Made by a program: the position numbers and the translations under genes
Part shown: in pieces, positions 1 through 8,829 of the stretch
Position numbering within the stretch: position 1 is the first letter of the stretch
Layout: each line of letters opens with the position of its first letter
The notes under the pieces: generated by a model
The model's input: only the letters and a program-made list of their open reading frames with translations
What the model was told of the DNA's origin: nothing
Database searches by the model: none
Virus record (IMG/VR): IMGVR_UViG_3300049912_000012
Span: 1-64,000 of that record
DNA from: a virus
DNA: 64,000 bases
Direction: 5' to 3' (one strand)

Positions 1-1080
1 TTCTGCTGTGTTAAGAGTCTCATCTAACTTTCCTACCCTATCAAAGACACTTCTCCTATACATTAAAGTTGCACTATGAATAGGATTTGTCTTCAATAAC
101 CTATCTAATGTCACATATTTGTCAGGAGATTTCCATGACTTCAATTGACCATTACTTTGCCTTAACTCAGTAGCATTGCCATGAATAAAATCTACATCTT
201 GTTCTTCTATTGCTTTTACCGAATCTTCTATACAATTAGGAGTAAGCATATCATCTTCATGTAACCACCTTATATAATCACCTGTGGCTTGATTTAAGAC
301 CTTGTTGAAATTCTCCGGCCAATTCCCTTCTTCCTGGCTTACGATGCATTGTACCCACACAGGGATACTTGCTATGGCATCTTTTAGCCATCCTCTATCA
401 ACCTTATACGGAACGATAACAGTAACACGAAGTTTAGGGCTAAAATTGACATATTCTTTGACCCAAGGAACATCTGCATCATGTATTCTTGGTTTCCCAT
501 GAAAACATACAATATCACAATTTTTAGGTAACGCCTGTAATAACTGGTTTCTTTTAGGTTTAAAGTCAACTATCATATTAGTTAATGATTGCCAATAAAC
601 AGGTGTACTTATTATATTCCTTAGATAGTTATCCATCCTATTGCCTGTCCTTCCTTTGAATGAATCCCATACTCTCTTTATAACTTCTGAATTTGCAGGA
701 AACCATGCAAGTCCTGTTGCCAACCTTCCTTTCTGCCAGAAATCTTCAAGTGCAATGAATTTAGACTGATCTATTATTATGTCAAATAGATTTTCAAGAG
801 AATTAATAATTGCAGTATCAAGGTCTACATAAAGAAATGGTCTGTATTGTTCCATCTCAGGAGAATAGAGTTGCATCCTTGCCCATGTACCAGGTAAATC
901 ATTATTAAGAGGGATAAGTTCAAAATTGCCTAAATCGTAATGTTCAGTAGCCTTGTCAAATAAACAAATAATCCTTGGCCTGCCATTTCTCCATTTAGCA
1001 TTTATATGACGTGAAATAAGTTCCACATCTCTTAACTCAAAATCCTTACCACTCCTAAGTACCAATACTATATTAACCAT
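1..1080 (-). CDS. Two-domain glycosyltransferase, partial (C-terminus off the left edge)
   Basis: The frame is open from the ATG at 1080 to the window edge, 360 codons without a stop, so the C-terminus is missing. Residues 1-200 resemble a nucleotide-sugar glycosyltransferase in which FLYVDLDT carries a metal-binding DxD at 86-88. From about residue 219 a second domain begins like a GT2 enzyme (VTVIVPYK), with HEDDML at 274-279 as its probable DxD. The fused protein could therefore add two sugars in sequence; acceptor and sugars cannot be read from the sequence. Its start overlaps the stop of the upstream FkbM gene by 8 bases, so it is the last visible gene of the glycan operon. Confidence 0.85.
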   Translation of the reverse strand, partial: MVNIVLVLRSGKDFELRDVELISRHINAKWRNGRPRIICLFDKATEHYDLGNFELIPLNNDLPGTWARMQLYSPEMEQYRPFLYVDLDTAIINSLENLFDIIIDQSKFIALEDFWQKGRLATGLAWFPANSEVIKRVWDSFKGRTGNRMDNYLRNIISTPVYWQSLTNMIVDFKPKRNQLLQALPKNCDIVCFHGKPRIHDADVPWVKEYVNFSPKLRVTVIVPYKVDRGWLKDAIASIPVWVQCIVSQEEGNWPENFNKVLNQATGDYIRWLHEDDMLTPNCIEDSVKAIEEQDVDFIHGNATELRQSNGQLKSWKSPDKYVTLDRLLKTNPIHSATLMYRRSVFDRVGKLDETLNTAE

Positions 1081-1702
1081 ACCATATTGCTAATATATTT
1101 TCATCCTGGCTGATTTGGATATATCCTAATTTATCCAATAAATTAGATACTGCCCTCATTCCATTTACTCCATATAATTTAGCCTTATCACCATGCCTAG
1201 TAAACCTATTTTCAGGGAAATTCCATCTTTCATACTCTATCATATCAATCTTAACTTTATTAAAATCAATGGATTTTATTATTTCTGCATCATAACCTTC
1301 TGTATCTATCTGCAAATAGTGAATATGTTCAAGAGAATATTTCTCACATAAAGCCATAAACGAAATACAGGGAGAATTAATTATATCAAAATCATTTCCC
1401 CAATCATCCATAGGAAGTAAACTATAGTGAACATCAGAGTAATTAAGTTTACCTATTCGTTTTCCTGATTTACTATATTTATTCTTAGGATGCACCAACC
1501 TTGCATTATTATCATTTGATATTATTACATTTTCAAGTATAATGTCTATTCCTTTATAATTCTCCCTTATTTTATTATTAAGTTTTGCATTAGGTTCTAC
1601 TAATATAACCTTGGTAGGATTAGCATATCTTACTATCTTATTAAAAGCATCATTGCCATTATTAGTACCAATTTGGACTAATATCTTACCTTGTTTAATC
1701 AT
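1073..1702 (-). CDS. FkbM-family SAM-dependent methyltransferase
   Basis: 209 aa. The start ILVQIGTNNGNDAF is a SAM-binding glycine-rich motif, followed by an acidic strand end (VILVEPN) that would hold the SAM ribose. LQIDTEGYDAEII near residue 125 is the second hallmark of FkbM enzymes (IDTEG...D). Family members O-methylate sugars or small molecules, so here it probably caps or modifies a glycan built by its neighbours. It overlaps the GT2 gene upstream and the glycosyltransferase downstream by a few bases each, which implies translational coupling. It is a distant relative of the FkbM gene at 8.2-8.8 kb, not a recent duplicate. Confidence 0.85.
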   Translation of the reverse strand: MIKQGKILVQIGTNNGNDAFNKIVRYANPTKVILVEPNAKLNNKIRENYKGIDIILENVIISNDNNARLVHPKNKYSKSGKRIGKLNYSDVHYSLLPMDDWGNDFDIINSPCISFMALCEKYSLEHIHYLQIDTEGYDAEIIKSIDFNKVKIDMIEYERWNFPENRFTRHGDKAKLYGVNGMRAVSNLLDKLGYIQISQDENILAIWYG

Positions 1703-2429
1703 TAACTTTTATATAATTCTCTTTCTTGGTTTGTTTGTGAAGCAATCCATTTTTCCTGAACATTTGTGCATGTATAGGATTGTTAATATCATAAACTTTC
1801 GGATGCCATTGATGAATAACTGAAACATCATCAGCTATTATCATCTTTAGTCTTAATCGTTTTACTCGGTCTACAAAATCATCATCTTCATATCCTGTCC
1901 CCCCAGCATATCTTTCATCAAACCCTCCAAGTATTGAGAGATTTTTCTTAGTGATAGCACAACAGAAGTTATAATGAACTGGGCGATAAATAGAATGATT
2001 ATACCATCCCACATAACTCTCAACTGATTTCTGAGGTAATGTCATAAATTGATCTAATATATCAAGTATTGACATATTCTTATTTATAGAATAACAAGAC
2101 ATTGATACATAATTACTATCATTAACTGTATTTGCTACATAACTAAGCACATCATGAACATGAAAACATTCTGGATTTTGAATAATGACAATATCTCCTT
2201 TTGCTTCTTTTATCCCAATATTGAATGGGATACAGGAATTATGATACCATTTATCTTTTTGTTCAACTCTTATTACTTTTACATTTAAATCTTCTATTCT
2301 TTCTTCTTCTTTACTTGCATCATCAACAACTATAATCTCATAATCTTTATATCCTGATTTCTCAATAGATTTAAGAGTATTAATTAATAACTCCCTCCTG
2401 TTATAATATGCCATAACAATAGAGATCAT
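1695..2429 (-). CDS. GT2-family glycosyltransferase
   Basis: 244 aa with a classical GT-A fold. MISIVMAYYNRRELLINTL opens the nucleotide-binding domain, IIVVDDAS supplies the first acidic motif, and DIVIIQNPECFH occupies the usual DxD position but lacks the canonical D-x-D. GGFDERYAGGTGYEDDDF near residue 175 is the catalytic-base region (the ED/EDD motif) and VIHQWHP follows. It transfers a sugar from a nucleotide donor, most likely onto a glycan also handled by its neighbours. Genes on both sides overlap it. The sugar and acceptor are unknown. Confidence 0.85.
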   Translation of the reverse strand: MISIVMAYYNRRELLINTLKSIEKSGYKDYEIIVVDDASKEEERIEDLNVKVIRVEQKDKWYHNSCIPFNIGIKEAKGDIVIIQNPECFHVHDVLSYVANTVNDSNYVSMSCYSINKNMSILDILDQFMTLPQKSVESYVGWYNHSIYRPVHYNFCCAITKKNLSILGGFDERYAGGTGYEDDDFVDRVKRLRLKMIIADDVSVIHQWHPKVYDINNPIHAQMFRKNGLLHKQTKKENYIKVND

Positions 2430-3250
2430 ATATATCCTTCATTTTGCAAGATAGAAGTCATGCTACATGGTTGATAATTATTACCCAAATAATCCTGTGT
2501 TAAAGGATGAGCATTAAACCAATGTAATGCTAATGTATTTTTATTATCAAGCGGAGAAAGATCATTATCTACATATAGTTGTTTTAAATTATATATTGAA
2601 TATGGATAAAATGTTTCATACTTCAAAGCCAAAATACCAGGTAATAATGACTGTATCTCTCTTAATCCATGAAATTTTTTATTTAAAAGTTCATTACCAA
2701 ATAATTGATAACTTAATCTTTTATGTATCATCCTCTGGTAATTCATCCATAAATATATGAACCTGCTATTCTTTTTAGCAATTACAACACCTATACTATG
2801 AAACCCAGTTTTAAATTGATATAAACATATTGTTGCATCAAACTTTAAAGGATTTCCAATACAATCAATATTAACTATTTCATTAATAGATTTTAACCAT
2901 AATACATCAAAATCACAATATATACCTCCAATATAATAAAGCACATTAGTTCTTAAAAGATCAGAACCCATAGATGAATGAATACCTCTTCTAATACCGT
3001 AATCAGATATGTTAATCTTCTTAATTATAACAAAAGGCATAGATTCTAATAACGGAAAATAATCTTTCCCTACATATACAGGATTAAATAAATTTACTCC
3101 CAAGTCTTCATTTTTTTGTAATGTACTATAAACTATTATCTGCCAATCAGGATTATACCTATGGAACGATAAAATGGTAAATATCATTAACTCTGGCATA
3201 GGTGATGATCCTCCCCAATAAAAATGGCAAATTTTCGGAACTGCATTCAT
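2426..3250 (-). CDS. GT32-like glycosyltransferase (DXD sugar-binding family)
   Basis: 274 aa. The N-terminus MNAVPKICHFYWGG and the motif GGIYCDFDVLW (DFD at 113-115) are hallmarks of the Gly_transf_sug / GT32 group. Members use UDP- or GDP-sugars with Mn2+. It is clearly paralogous along its whole length to the gene at 3776-4603, which has the same start, the same GG.YxDFDV.W motif and the same C-terminal ALHWFNAHPL / CIHWFNGN block. It overlaps neighbours by 4 bases on each side. A separate methyltransferase gene sits between the two paralogues, so the pair arose by duplication followed by insertion or rearrangement. Confidence 0.85.
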   Translation of the reverse strand: MNAVPKICHFYWGGSSPMPELMIFTILSFHRYNPDWQIIVYSTLQKNEDLGVNLFNPVYVGKDYFPLLESMPFVIIKKINISDYGIRRGIHSSMGSDLLRTNVLYYIGGIYCDFDVLWLKSINEIVNIDCIGNPLKFDATICLYQFKTGFHSIGVVIAKKNSRFIYLWMNYQRMIHKRLSYQLFGNELLNKKFHGLREIQSLLPGILALKYETFYPYSIYNLKQLYVDNDLSPLDNKNTLALHWFNAHPLTQDYLGNNYQPCSMTSILQNEGYI

Positions 3251-3798
3251 TTCTTTACAAGTATAAATGCATCATCATATCTTCCCTTGACACTTCTTAA
3301 ATCTATTAATTTCCAAGGTATTTCAAGTGCATAAAACTTCCTCCTATTCTTTTCGCAATTAAAATCCTCAATAATTATCATCCCTCCCTTATTAATTATT
3401 GGATACATCAATCTTATAATCCTTGCTTGTGTTGTAAGCAAATGCGAACCATCATCAATAACTATATCAGGAATAAAATCTTTAAAATATTCAACATTGA
3501 GTGATCGTACATCCTTTTGTTCAAATATTACCCTATTGCCTAATACAACATTACTTTCTTCAAAATCCTGTGGGTTTATATCAATAACCTTGATCTTAGC
3601 CTTGGTAAAATAATCCTCCCATAACTTAGTACTACCTCCTTTGTAATATCCTATCTCAAATATATTAATCTTCTTGTGCTGGAAAGGTTTAAATAATTTA
3701 TCATATTCAGGCAAATACGAATGATCACTTCCTTTATCCGTAGGATATTTTTTATAACCTCCTTTTTCATATAATTCAACCAAAGTCATATCCTTCAT
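3247..3798 (-). CDS. Class I SAM-dependent methyltransferase
   Basis: 183 aa. INIFEIGYYKGGSTKLWEDYF is a typical motif I, IKVIDINPQ the acidic post-I loop, and DIVIDDGSHLLTTQ the DDGSH motif seen in macrocin O-methyltransferase / CmcI-like enzymes, where the acidic residues and His help bind a metal. MIIIEDF follows as motif III. It probably methylates a sugar hydroxyl on the glycan made by the flanking GT32 enzymes. It overlaps the downstream gene by 4 bases and the end of the upstream gene by 23 bases. The substrate is inferred from context only. Confidence 0.8.
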   Translation of the reverse strand: MKDMTLVELYEKGGYKKYPTDKGSDHSYLPEYDKLFKPFQHKKINIFEIGYYKGGSTKLWEDYFTKAKIKVIDINPQDFEESNVVLGNRVIFEQKDVRSLNVEYFKDFIPDIVIDDGSHLLTTQARIIRLMYPIINKGGMIIIEDFNCEKNRRKFYALEIPWKLIDLRSVKGRYDDAFILVKK

Positions 3799-4603
3799 TT
3801 TTTAATATAGTAGTCATACTGCAATCTTTATACTCATTACCATTTATGTACTGTTTACTCAAAATATTCCCATTAAACCAATGGATACACATTACATTCT
3901 TATTATCTATAGGGGTTAAATCATTCTCAATAAATAACTGTTGCATGTTAAAAGTTGAATAAGGATAAAAAGTTTCATATTTAATTGCTAATACCCTGGG
4001 ATATAAATCTATTATGCTTTCTAAAGTAGGATAAAGTTTATTAACCATCTTTGTTCCAAATGACTGGTCTCCAAAAGGTCGTTTTACTCTCTTTACTGCA
4101 TCCATCATTGACTTAATGAATAAACTTCCCTTTTCTGCAATAAGGTTAGAAACATTATGAAATCCATGAGTATAATTATAAAATGAAACTACTGCTTCAA
4201 AATCTTTGGGATTACCAATACATTCTATATTCTCAAATTCACTCATAGGTCTTAACCATATTACATCAAAATCTGAATATACTCCTCCATTTTCATAAAG
4301 AATCTCCCTCCTCCATATATCTGATACTAATACAGAATGAACTCTATACCTATTTATATCAAACTCTCTTACCTGTACATAAGGTAATTCTTCGAGCATG
4401 TAGAAATAATCTTCACCTTCATAATCCTGGTATTTCAAATTAGAGATTTCCTTATCTTTTTTTATAGGAACTTTATGAGCATTGTAAACTACTATCTTCC
4501 AACCAGGATTATACTTATGAAATGAAAGAACAGTCACCACATTAAGATAAGACATTGGTGTGCGATTCCAATATAAATAACAAACTTTAGGAATGTGGTT
4601 CAT
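3776..4603 (-). CDS. GT32-like glycosyltransferase (paralogue of 2426-3250)
   Basis: About 275 aa when started at the ATG at 4603 (MNHIPKVCYLYWN), chosen because it aligns with the start of its paralogue. An in-frame ATG at 4633 would add ten residues and enlarge the overlap with the previous gene. GGVYSDFDVIWL holds the DFD metal-binding motif at 111-113. Regions around YPYSTFNMQQLF and CIHWFNGN match the paralogue closely. The donor sugar is unknown. A recent duplication inside the phage cluster is likely. Confidence 0.85.
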   Translation of the reverse strand: MNHIPKVCYLYWNRTPMSYLNVVTVLSFHKYNPGWKIVVYNAHKVPIKKDKEISNLKYQDYEGEDYFYMLEELPYVQVREFDINRYRVHSVLVSDIWRREILYENGGVYSDFDVIWLRPMSEFENIECIGNPKDFEAVVSFYNYTHGFHNVSNLIAEKGSLFIKSMMDAVKRVKRPFGDQSFGTKMVNKLYPTLESIIDLYPRVLAIKYETFYPYSTFNMQQLFIENDLTPIDNKNVMCIHWFNGNILSKQYINGNEYKDCSMTTILKNEGYDFG

Positions 4604-5015
4604 ATTTTTCAGGATAATCTGTACATACTCCATAAGCCTTGCTTATATCCCAATCTTTAACTAACTCAGGCATAAAAACTATTGATTTATTATTAATTTC
4701 CAACCCAGGAGCTACCATCAAAAATCCATGAGTAGATTTTGTAATACCACTATCATGCATAAATGAATTAAATCTTTTAAATCCCGATAAAAAATTAAAA
4801 GCCTCTATATTTTTACAATGTAACCACATATGATTATTTAAAAATGAAAAATCAATTTTATATTGAGGGTAATCATGTCCAAGATAAAGTCCATGTTTAT
4901 ACCAAATATCTATTTCCACATCATATCCTTTAATTAATGTTTCCCAAATATAATCAGGATGATTTTCAAGGATATTTGGACCATGAACATTACCTCTATG
5001 TGAAATTATTAACAT
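4587..5015 (-). CDS. GDPD-like phosphodiesterase domain protein
   Basis: 142 aa. It begins MLIISHRGN, the HRGN signature of glycerophosphodiester phosphodiesterases, followed by GYDVEIDIW and LYLGHDYPQY, which match the acidic and His motifs of that TIM-barrel family. It is shorter than a typical GDPD (about 230-250 aa), so it may be a reduced domain. In a glycan cluster it could cleave or transfer a glycerophosphate decoration. It overlaps the upstream nucleotidyltransferase gene by 7 bases and the downstream GT32 gene by 17. Fold confidence is fair; activity is uncertain. Confidence 0.65.
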   Translation of the reverse strand: MLIISHRGNVHGPNILENHPDYIWETLIKGYDVEIDIWYKHGLYLGHDYPQYKIDFSFLNNHMWLHCKNIEAFNFLSGFKRFNSFMHDSGITKSTHGFLMVAPGLEINNKSIVFMPELVKDWDISKAYGVCTDYPEKYEPHS

Positions 5016-5836
5016 TGATTATTATATTTACTCCAGTACTCATATGACCTCATTACATCATAAACGTCTTTAACCTGTCCTCCATTAATAATAATTTGCC
5101 ATGCTTCAAAATTCCTGATGTCATCAGGTTTCCCAAAAGATAATACAAAATCCGTCAAGTAAGAATAAACTTTTAACTTATCTTTAATCAAAAGATTATA
5201 TACTAATGTAACATAATATTCCCCATTATAATTAATATCTTTTTCAACTAATTGTTTGAAATATTTTTTTATATATCCTCCATGTCTAAAATAATAAGTC
5301 CCTGAAGATGCATGCTCCTTGAACTTATTATTCGTATAACAACTTTTCTCTTTAATCTCTAAAACCCTATTTTGTTTATCTAGCTTTGAATATGCAAATA
5401 ATGTAGAATTAAGTGTATGCGGATGGAAATCTGTATGACTAACTATACATCCATCAACATTATAATTATCTATGTATAATTTAAAATTATTATAATCCCA
5501 TATTATAGGTGTATCACAATAAGTTACAATAACAGGTTCATCTTCATAAACAAGAGCATCAAATGCAAGGATAGTAAATACAGGACCAAGTTTATGTACC
5601 GGCATTGAAACAACATTAGCATGTTTAACCAAATTTTCTAAAATACCCCTCATCCCTGTTGTTTCAAGATGTTTATCATTACAAATAAATGTAAACTCAT
5701 CTTCATCCCTATCAAACATATCACATACATATTCTATTATATGTTTACCTCCTACCTTAATAAGAGGTTTAGGGTCTGTATATCCTTCTGCAACAAACCG
5801 TTCCCCACTACCTGCCATTGGAATTATGATGTGCAT
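5009..5836 (-). CDS. Sugar-1-phosphate nucleotidyltransferase-like protein
   Basis: 275 aa from the ATG at 5836. MHIIIPMAGSGERF is the G-x-G-x-R signature of NTP transferases, followed by YTDPKPLIKVGGK, the lysine motif that contacts the nucleotide and sugar. VTYCDTPIIW supplies the metal-binding Asp. Such enzymes make NDP-sugars, so the phage may supply its own activated donor to the neighbouring transferases. The start is set by a purine-rich GGAAGGAG just upstream, one of few good Shine-Dalgarno sites here; the ATG five codons upstream lies before it. It overlaps the exostosin-like gene by 13 bases. Confidence 0.85.
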   Translation of the reverse strand: MHIIIPMAGSGERFVAEGYTDPKPLIKVGGKHIIEYVCDMFDRDEDEFTFICNDKHLETTGMRGILENLVKHANVVSMPVHKLGPVFTILAFDALVYEDEPVIVTYCDTPIIWDYNNFKLYIDNYNVDGCIVSHTDFHPHTLNSTLFAYSKLDKQNRVLEIKEKSCYTNNKFKEHASSGTYYFRHGGYIKKYFKQLVEKDINYNGEYYVTLVYNLLIKDKLKVYSYLTDFVLSFGKPDDIRNFEAWQIIINGGQVKDVYDVMRSYEYWSKYNNQC

Positions 5837-6648
5837 ATTTTCTCCTTCCAATAACTAAATTTCAATTTCTCCATATTCCATTGCCTATCTTGGTTCTCAA
5901 TAAGCCAATTAAGCAAAAATTCTTCTGTCACTTGATCCCAATCTTCAACTAAACATATAGGTAAGTCTTCATAAAACATGTTATTCACATTCCTTCGTTC
6001 TATTGGTATTGATCCCATGTAAAGAACTTCCCAAGGTCTATGTGTCTGTACCCCATTACCTTCTGGTGATATTACAAACTTGTGATTGTAAATATAATGA
6101 AGATAAATATCAAATGAAACTATATTTTCTTCTGTTACTGCAGTTACAAAAGGTTCTTTGCCTAATATTTCATAAGGTCTTACTCTCTCTTTCGGATTAC
6201 AATAAATACGATGATCCATATAAACAAGATTAATCAATGACCTTTTCTCCTGCATTTGGGCAAGCATCTTCTTCTTCTTCTCTTTTTTTGGAAACCATCT
6301 TTCATTTTCTAATCCTGTAGGAATAGACTCTATTTTAGGATTTACAACTTTTATGTTTTGCCCATACCATTTAATAACATTACTAGGTATTTCAAATGAA
6401 CCATCAATACCTTCATCACAATTATGAGATACAAGAATAACTTTCTTGGTATCTTTAATAATGTTTAACAATTCTTGTTTATAAGAAATAAAACCTGTAC
6501 AGAATATAATATCACCATCTTCTAACTTCTCAATATCTAACGTATTTGTTCTTTTAGCATAGTCCCACTTACTCAATATTGCAGGAGCATATATATATTT
6601 ACATATATCAATAAATTTATTACCTACTATCCAATCAGGCGTATCCAT
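5824..6648 (-). CDS. Exostosin-like (GT47-type) glycosyltransferase
   Basis: About 274 aa from the ATG at 6648 (MDTPDWIVGNKF), which aligns with the start of the paralogue at 6635-7453. The motif SPEGNGVQTHRPWEVLYMGS followed by IPI resembles the conserved donor-binding block of exostosin and GT10/47-like phage proteins (Gly-Asn-Gly, Thr-His-Arg, Trp-Glu). The N-terminal half contains IILVSHNCDEGID and IPTGLENERWFP, both also present in the paralogue. It probably transfers a sugar to the same glycan. The two copies diverge mainly in the N-terminal, acceptor-side half, as expected for duplication followed by specialisation. Confidence 0.75.
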   Translation of the reverse strand: MDTPDWIVGNKFIDICKYIYAPAILSKWDYAKRTNTLDIEKLEDGDIIFCTGFISYKQELLNIIKDTKKVILVSHNCDEGIDGSFEIPSNVIKWYGQNIKVVNPKIESIPTGLENERWFPKKEKKKKMLAQMQEKRSLINLVYMDHRIYCNPKERVRPYEILGKEPFVTAVTEENIVSFDIYLHYIYNHKFVISPEGNGVQTHRPWEVLYMGSIPIERRNVNNMFYEDLPICLVEDWDQVTEEFLLNWLIENQDRQWNMEKLKFSYWKEKICTS

Positions 6649-7453
6649 TAATCTTATTTTTCCAATATCCAAAGTCAAGCATTTCCATCTTCCATTGTTT
6701 ACCTTTTATCCTTGCATATTCAATCTCAAGAAATTCTTCTGTCACTTCTTCCCAGTAATTGACAAAACATATAGGAAGATCAGTATAAAACTGGTTGTTG
6801 ATATTTTTTTTCTCAATAGGAATAGAACCCATATAAAGAGTTTCCCATGTCCTATGTGTATCAACTCCATTACCTCTTGGACAAATTACAAACCTATGAT
6901 GATAAATATTATCCAAGTATTTGTCAAAATCATATCCATTCTTGCCATTTTCAATGGTAATCCAAGGTTGGTCTTTAAATATTATATATGGTGCTGTTCT
7001 TTCTTTTTCATTTGTCTTTATATTATGATTCATATAAAGCCAGTTACGTACTCCATTAGATGTTTGTAATTTAAGCATCATCTTTTCTTTTTTCCTAATC
7101 TCAGGAAACCACCGGTTGTTCTCAAGTCCTATAGGGATAGATTCTATCCTTTCATTTTTTACACAAACATTTTGACTATACCATTTAACAATATTAGGAG
7201 GCAATTTAAAGGACTCATCTATATTCGTGTCACTATTATGGCTAACAACTATAAAGTGTCTCTTATCGCTTCCTATGAGGTTAAAAAGTTGGTTTATATA
7301 TAATGTATGAGTATATATAATATCCATATCTTTAATTAAGGAAGGTTGAAGAGTATTACGAAGCCTATTATAATCTCCATTACTCCTTGAAGGAGGAGAA
7401 TAAGTAAATTTCCCTAATTCCATGAACTTTTCCCCAGTTATAAAATCAACCAT
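6635..7453 (-). CDS. Exostosin-like (GT47-type) glycosyltransferase, paralogue
   Basis: 272 aa using the ATG at 7453 (MVDFITGEKF). The frame stays open upstream, but that start fits the 8-base overlap with the previous gene and the paralogue. CPRGNGVDTHRTWETLYMGS, the IPIEKKN block and DLPICFVNYWEEVTEEFL are nearly the same as in the gene downstream. Donor and acceptor are unknown. Tandem duplication within the operon is the simplest explanation for the pair. Confidence 0.75.
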   Translation of the reverse strand: MVDFITGEKFMELGKFTYSPPSRSNGDYNRLRNTLQPSLIKDMDIIYTHTLYINQLFNLIGSDKRHFIVVSHNSDTNIDESFKLPPNIVKWYSQNVCVKNERIESIPIGLENNRWFPEIRKKEKMMLKLQTSNGVRNWLYMNHNIKTNEKERTAPYIIFKDQPWITIENGKNGYDFDKYLDNIYHHRFVICPRGNGVDTHRTWETLYMGSIPIEKKNINNQFYTDLPICFVNYWEEVTEEFLEIEYARIKGKQWKMEMLDFGYWKNKINGYA

Positions 7454-8237
7454 GTTGTTTTCTTTTTGACCATGAAACTCCCCAATGATGAATAGCAAAT
7501 GAGAATTCCTTAATAAATTCTGTCCTGTCCACATCCTGTTTCCTAACATAATTAGGCATAGGGTAAAAATAATCAGGAGGTAATGCTAACACTCCCTTAC
7601 TATCTTTATTCACAACTCTAAAAAAATTTCTTGTGAAGAAATAAGTACCTGTTGTCTCGAATATATTTTTCCACCCTGCAGGATTTGCCTTGATCATATT
7701 TTTTATTATCAATTCCATAACAGGATGATGTGGAGTACAACCTATCAACCCAATATAAAGTTCTACCTTGGAAGGATAACCTATACCTGTTATAAAATTA
7801 GCATAAGTAAGTTCATCAAAAGATTTTAAACACTCAAAATCAGTATCTACATATATACCACCAAATTGGTTAAGAATATGATAACGTAGAAAATCAGACT
7901 TTTGCCCTAAATGAGTTATTGTATCAAATAATCTTCTTCTATAAATATAAACATCATTAATATCTTTCTCTGTCCATAACTTATATTCCCATTCAGGATT
8001 AAACTCGCTCCATGATTTAGTCATTTTCTCATACTGTCCTGGCATCTTATCCCCAAACCAAATCTGATGGATTTTCCTAGGTAATACAGAATAATCCCTA
8101 TCTTGTGTATGATTAATAAAATTATTATTATAAAGATCACGAAGAGTTGACCAATTAGGATTATTGTCAAAATCCCATTGATTAAAATTATAAGATGTTT
8201 TTATTAACTCATCGAATCCTAAGATAGAATGCATCAC
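7446..8237 (-). CDS. GT32-family glycosyltransferase (OCH1-like)
   Basis: 263 aa. PRKIHQIWFGDKMP is the family opening, KSDFLRYHILNQFGGIYVDT is the core block, and DTD at 131-133 is the metal-binding motif. Members include bacterial capsule and yeast OCH1-type hexosyltransferases. The 50-residue N-terminal extension is unlike the other two GT32-like proteins of the window, so this copy is older or independently acquired. HHWGVSW at the C-terminus is also typical. Its start overlaps the FkbM gene upstream by 29 bases. Confidence 0.88.
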   Translation of the reverse strand: MMHSILGFDELIKTSYNFNQWDFDNNPNWSTLRDLYNNNFINHTQDRDYSVLPRKIHQIWFGDKMPGQYEKMTKSWSEFNPEWEYKLWTEKDINDVYIYRRRLFDTITHLGQKSDFLRYHILNQFGGIYVDTDFECLKSFDELTYANFITGIGYPSKVELYIGLIGCTPHHPVMELIIKNMIKANPAGWKNIFETTGTYFFTRNFFRVVNKDSKGVLALPPDYFYPMPNYVRKQDVDRTEFIKEFSFAIHHWGVSWSKRKQHG

Positions 8238-8829
8238 CCCATTTATATTTGGTTATATAAGTATCCATTCTTTTAAATCCAAAACTTACAACATATTCAT
8301 CAATATCTTTCATCAAAGCACAACCTTTATAAAGTTGTTCCTCATTAACTTCTGTATAGATATAATCCAATGCTCCAAGTAAATTACCAAAACTCTTGAT
8401 CACATTTAATTCCACTCCTTGTACATCTATATTCAAAAAGTTATAATCTTTTATGTCCCTACCTGTCAAGAATAAAAAGTTATCCATTCGCATCATCTGT
8501 ATATCTTGATCTCCTATATACTTAATATCAGGACGATATTTAGAATGAGTACCAAATTCAAGTATAGATGAACTTTGTCCTTCATTACTTGCTATATGTA
8601 ACTTGGCCGTCTTTAATTCATCATGGATACCAATGTTAAATGCTGTATGATTCTCTATAAACTTTATATTCTTTCCTAATTTCTCAAATACATCAATATT
8701 AGGTTCAAACCAAAGTACAGGTGAAAATTTCTGTTGAATATACCAATCCCTTTCTGCTCCTGTATTCGCTCCTACATGAATTGCACCACGCCTATCTTTA
8801 AGATATTTCTCAAATGTTTTAAACAACAT
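8209..8829 (-). CDS. FkbM-family SAM-dependent methyltransferase
   Basis: 206 aa. GAIHVGANTGAERDWY is the SAM-binding motif I and LWFEPN the acidic motif. FLNIDVQGVELNVIKSFG is the FkbM IDVQGxE block, and YIYTEVNEEQLYKGC follows as in many family members. It probably O-methylates a sugar in the glycan assembled by this cluster; fucose methylation is a natural guess because the preceding gene encodes a fucosyltransferase, but that is inference. It overlaps the GT11 gene by 11 bases. Confidence 0.88.
   Translation of the reverse strand: MLFKTFEKYLKDRRGAIHVGANTGAERDWYIQQKFSPVLWFEPNIDVFEKLGKNIKFIENHTAFNIGIHDELKTAKLHIASNEGQSSSILEFGTHSKYRPDIKYIGDQDIQMMRMDNFLFLTGRDIKDYNFLNIDVQGVELNVIKSFGNLLGALDYIYTEVNEEQLYKGCALMKDIDEYVVSFGFKRMDTYITKYKWGDAFYLRIR

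Noticed and set aside
302-569. Short frames on both strands near the left edge
   Set aside because: They are shadows of the 360-codon glycosyltransferase frame that is open across the whole left edge.
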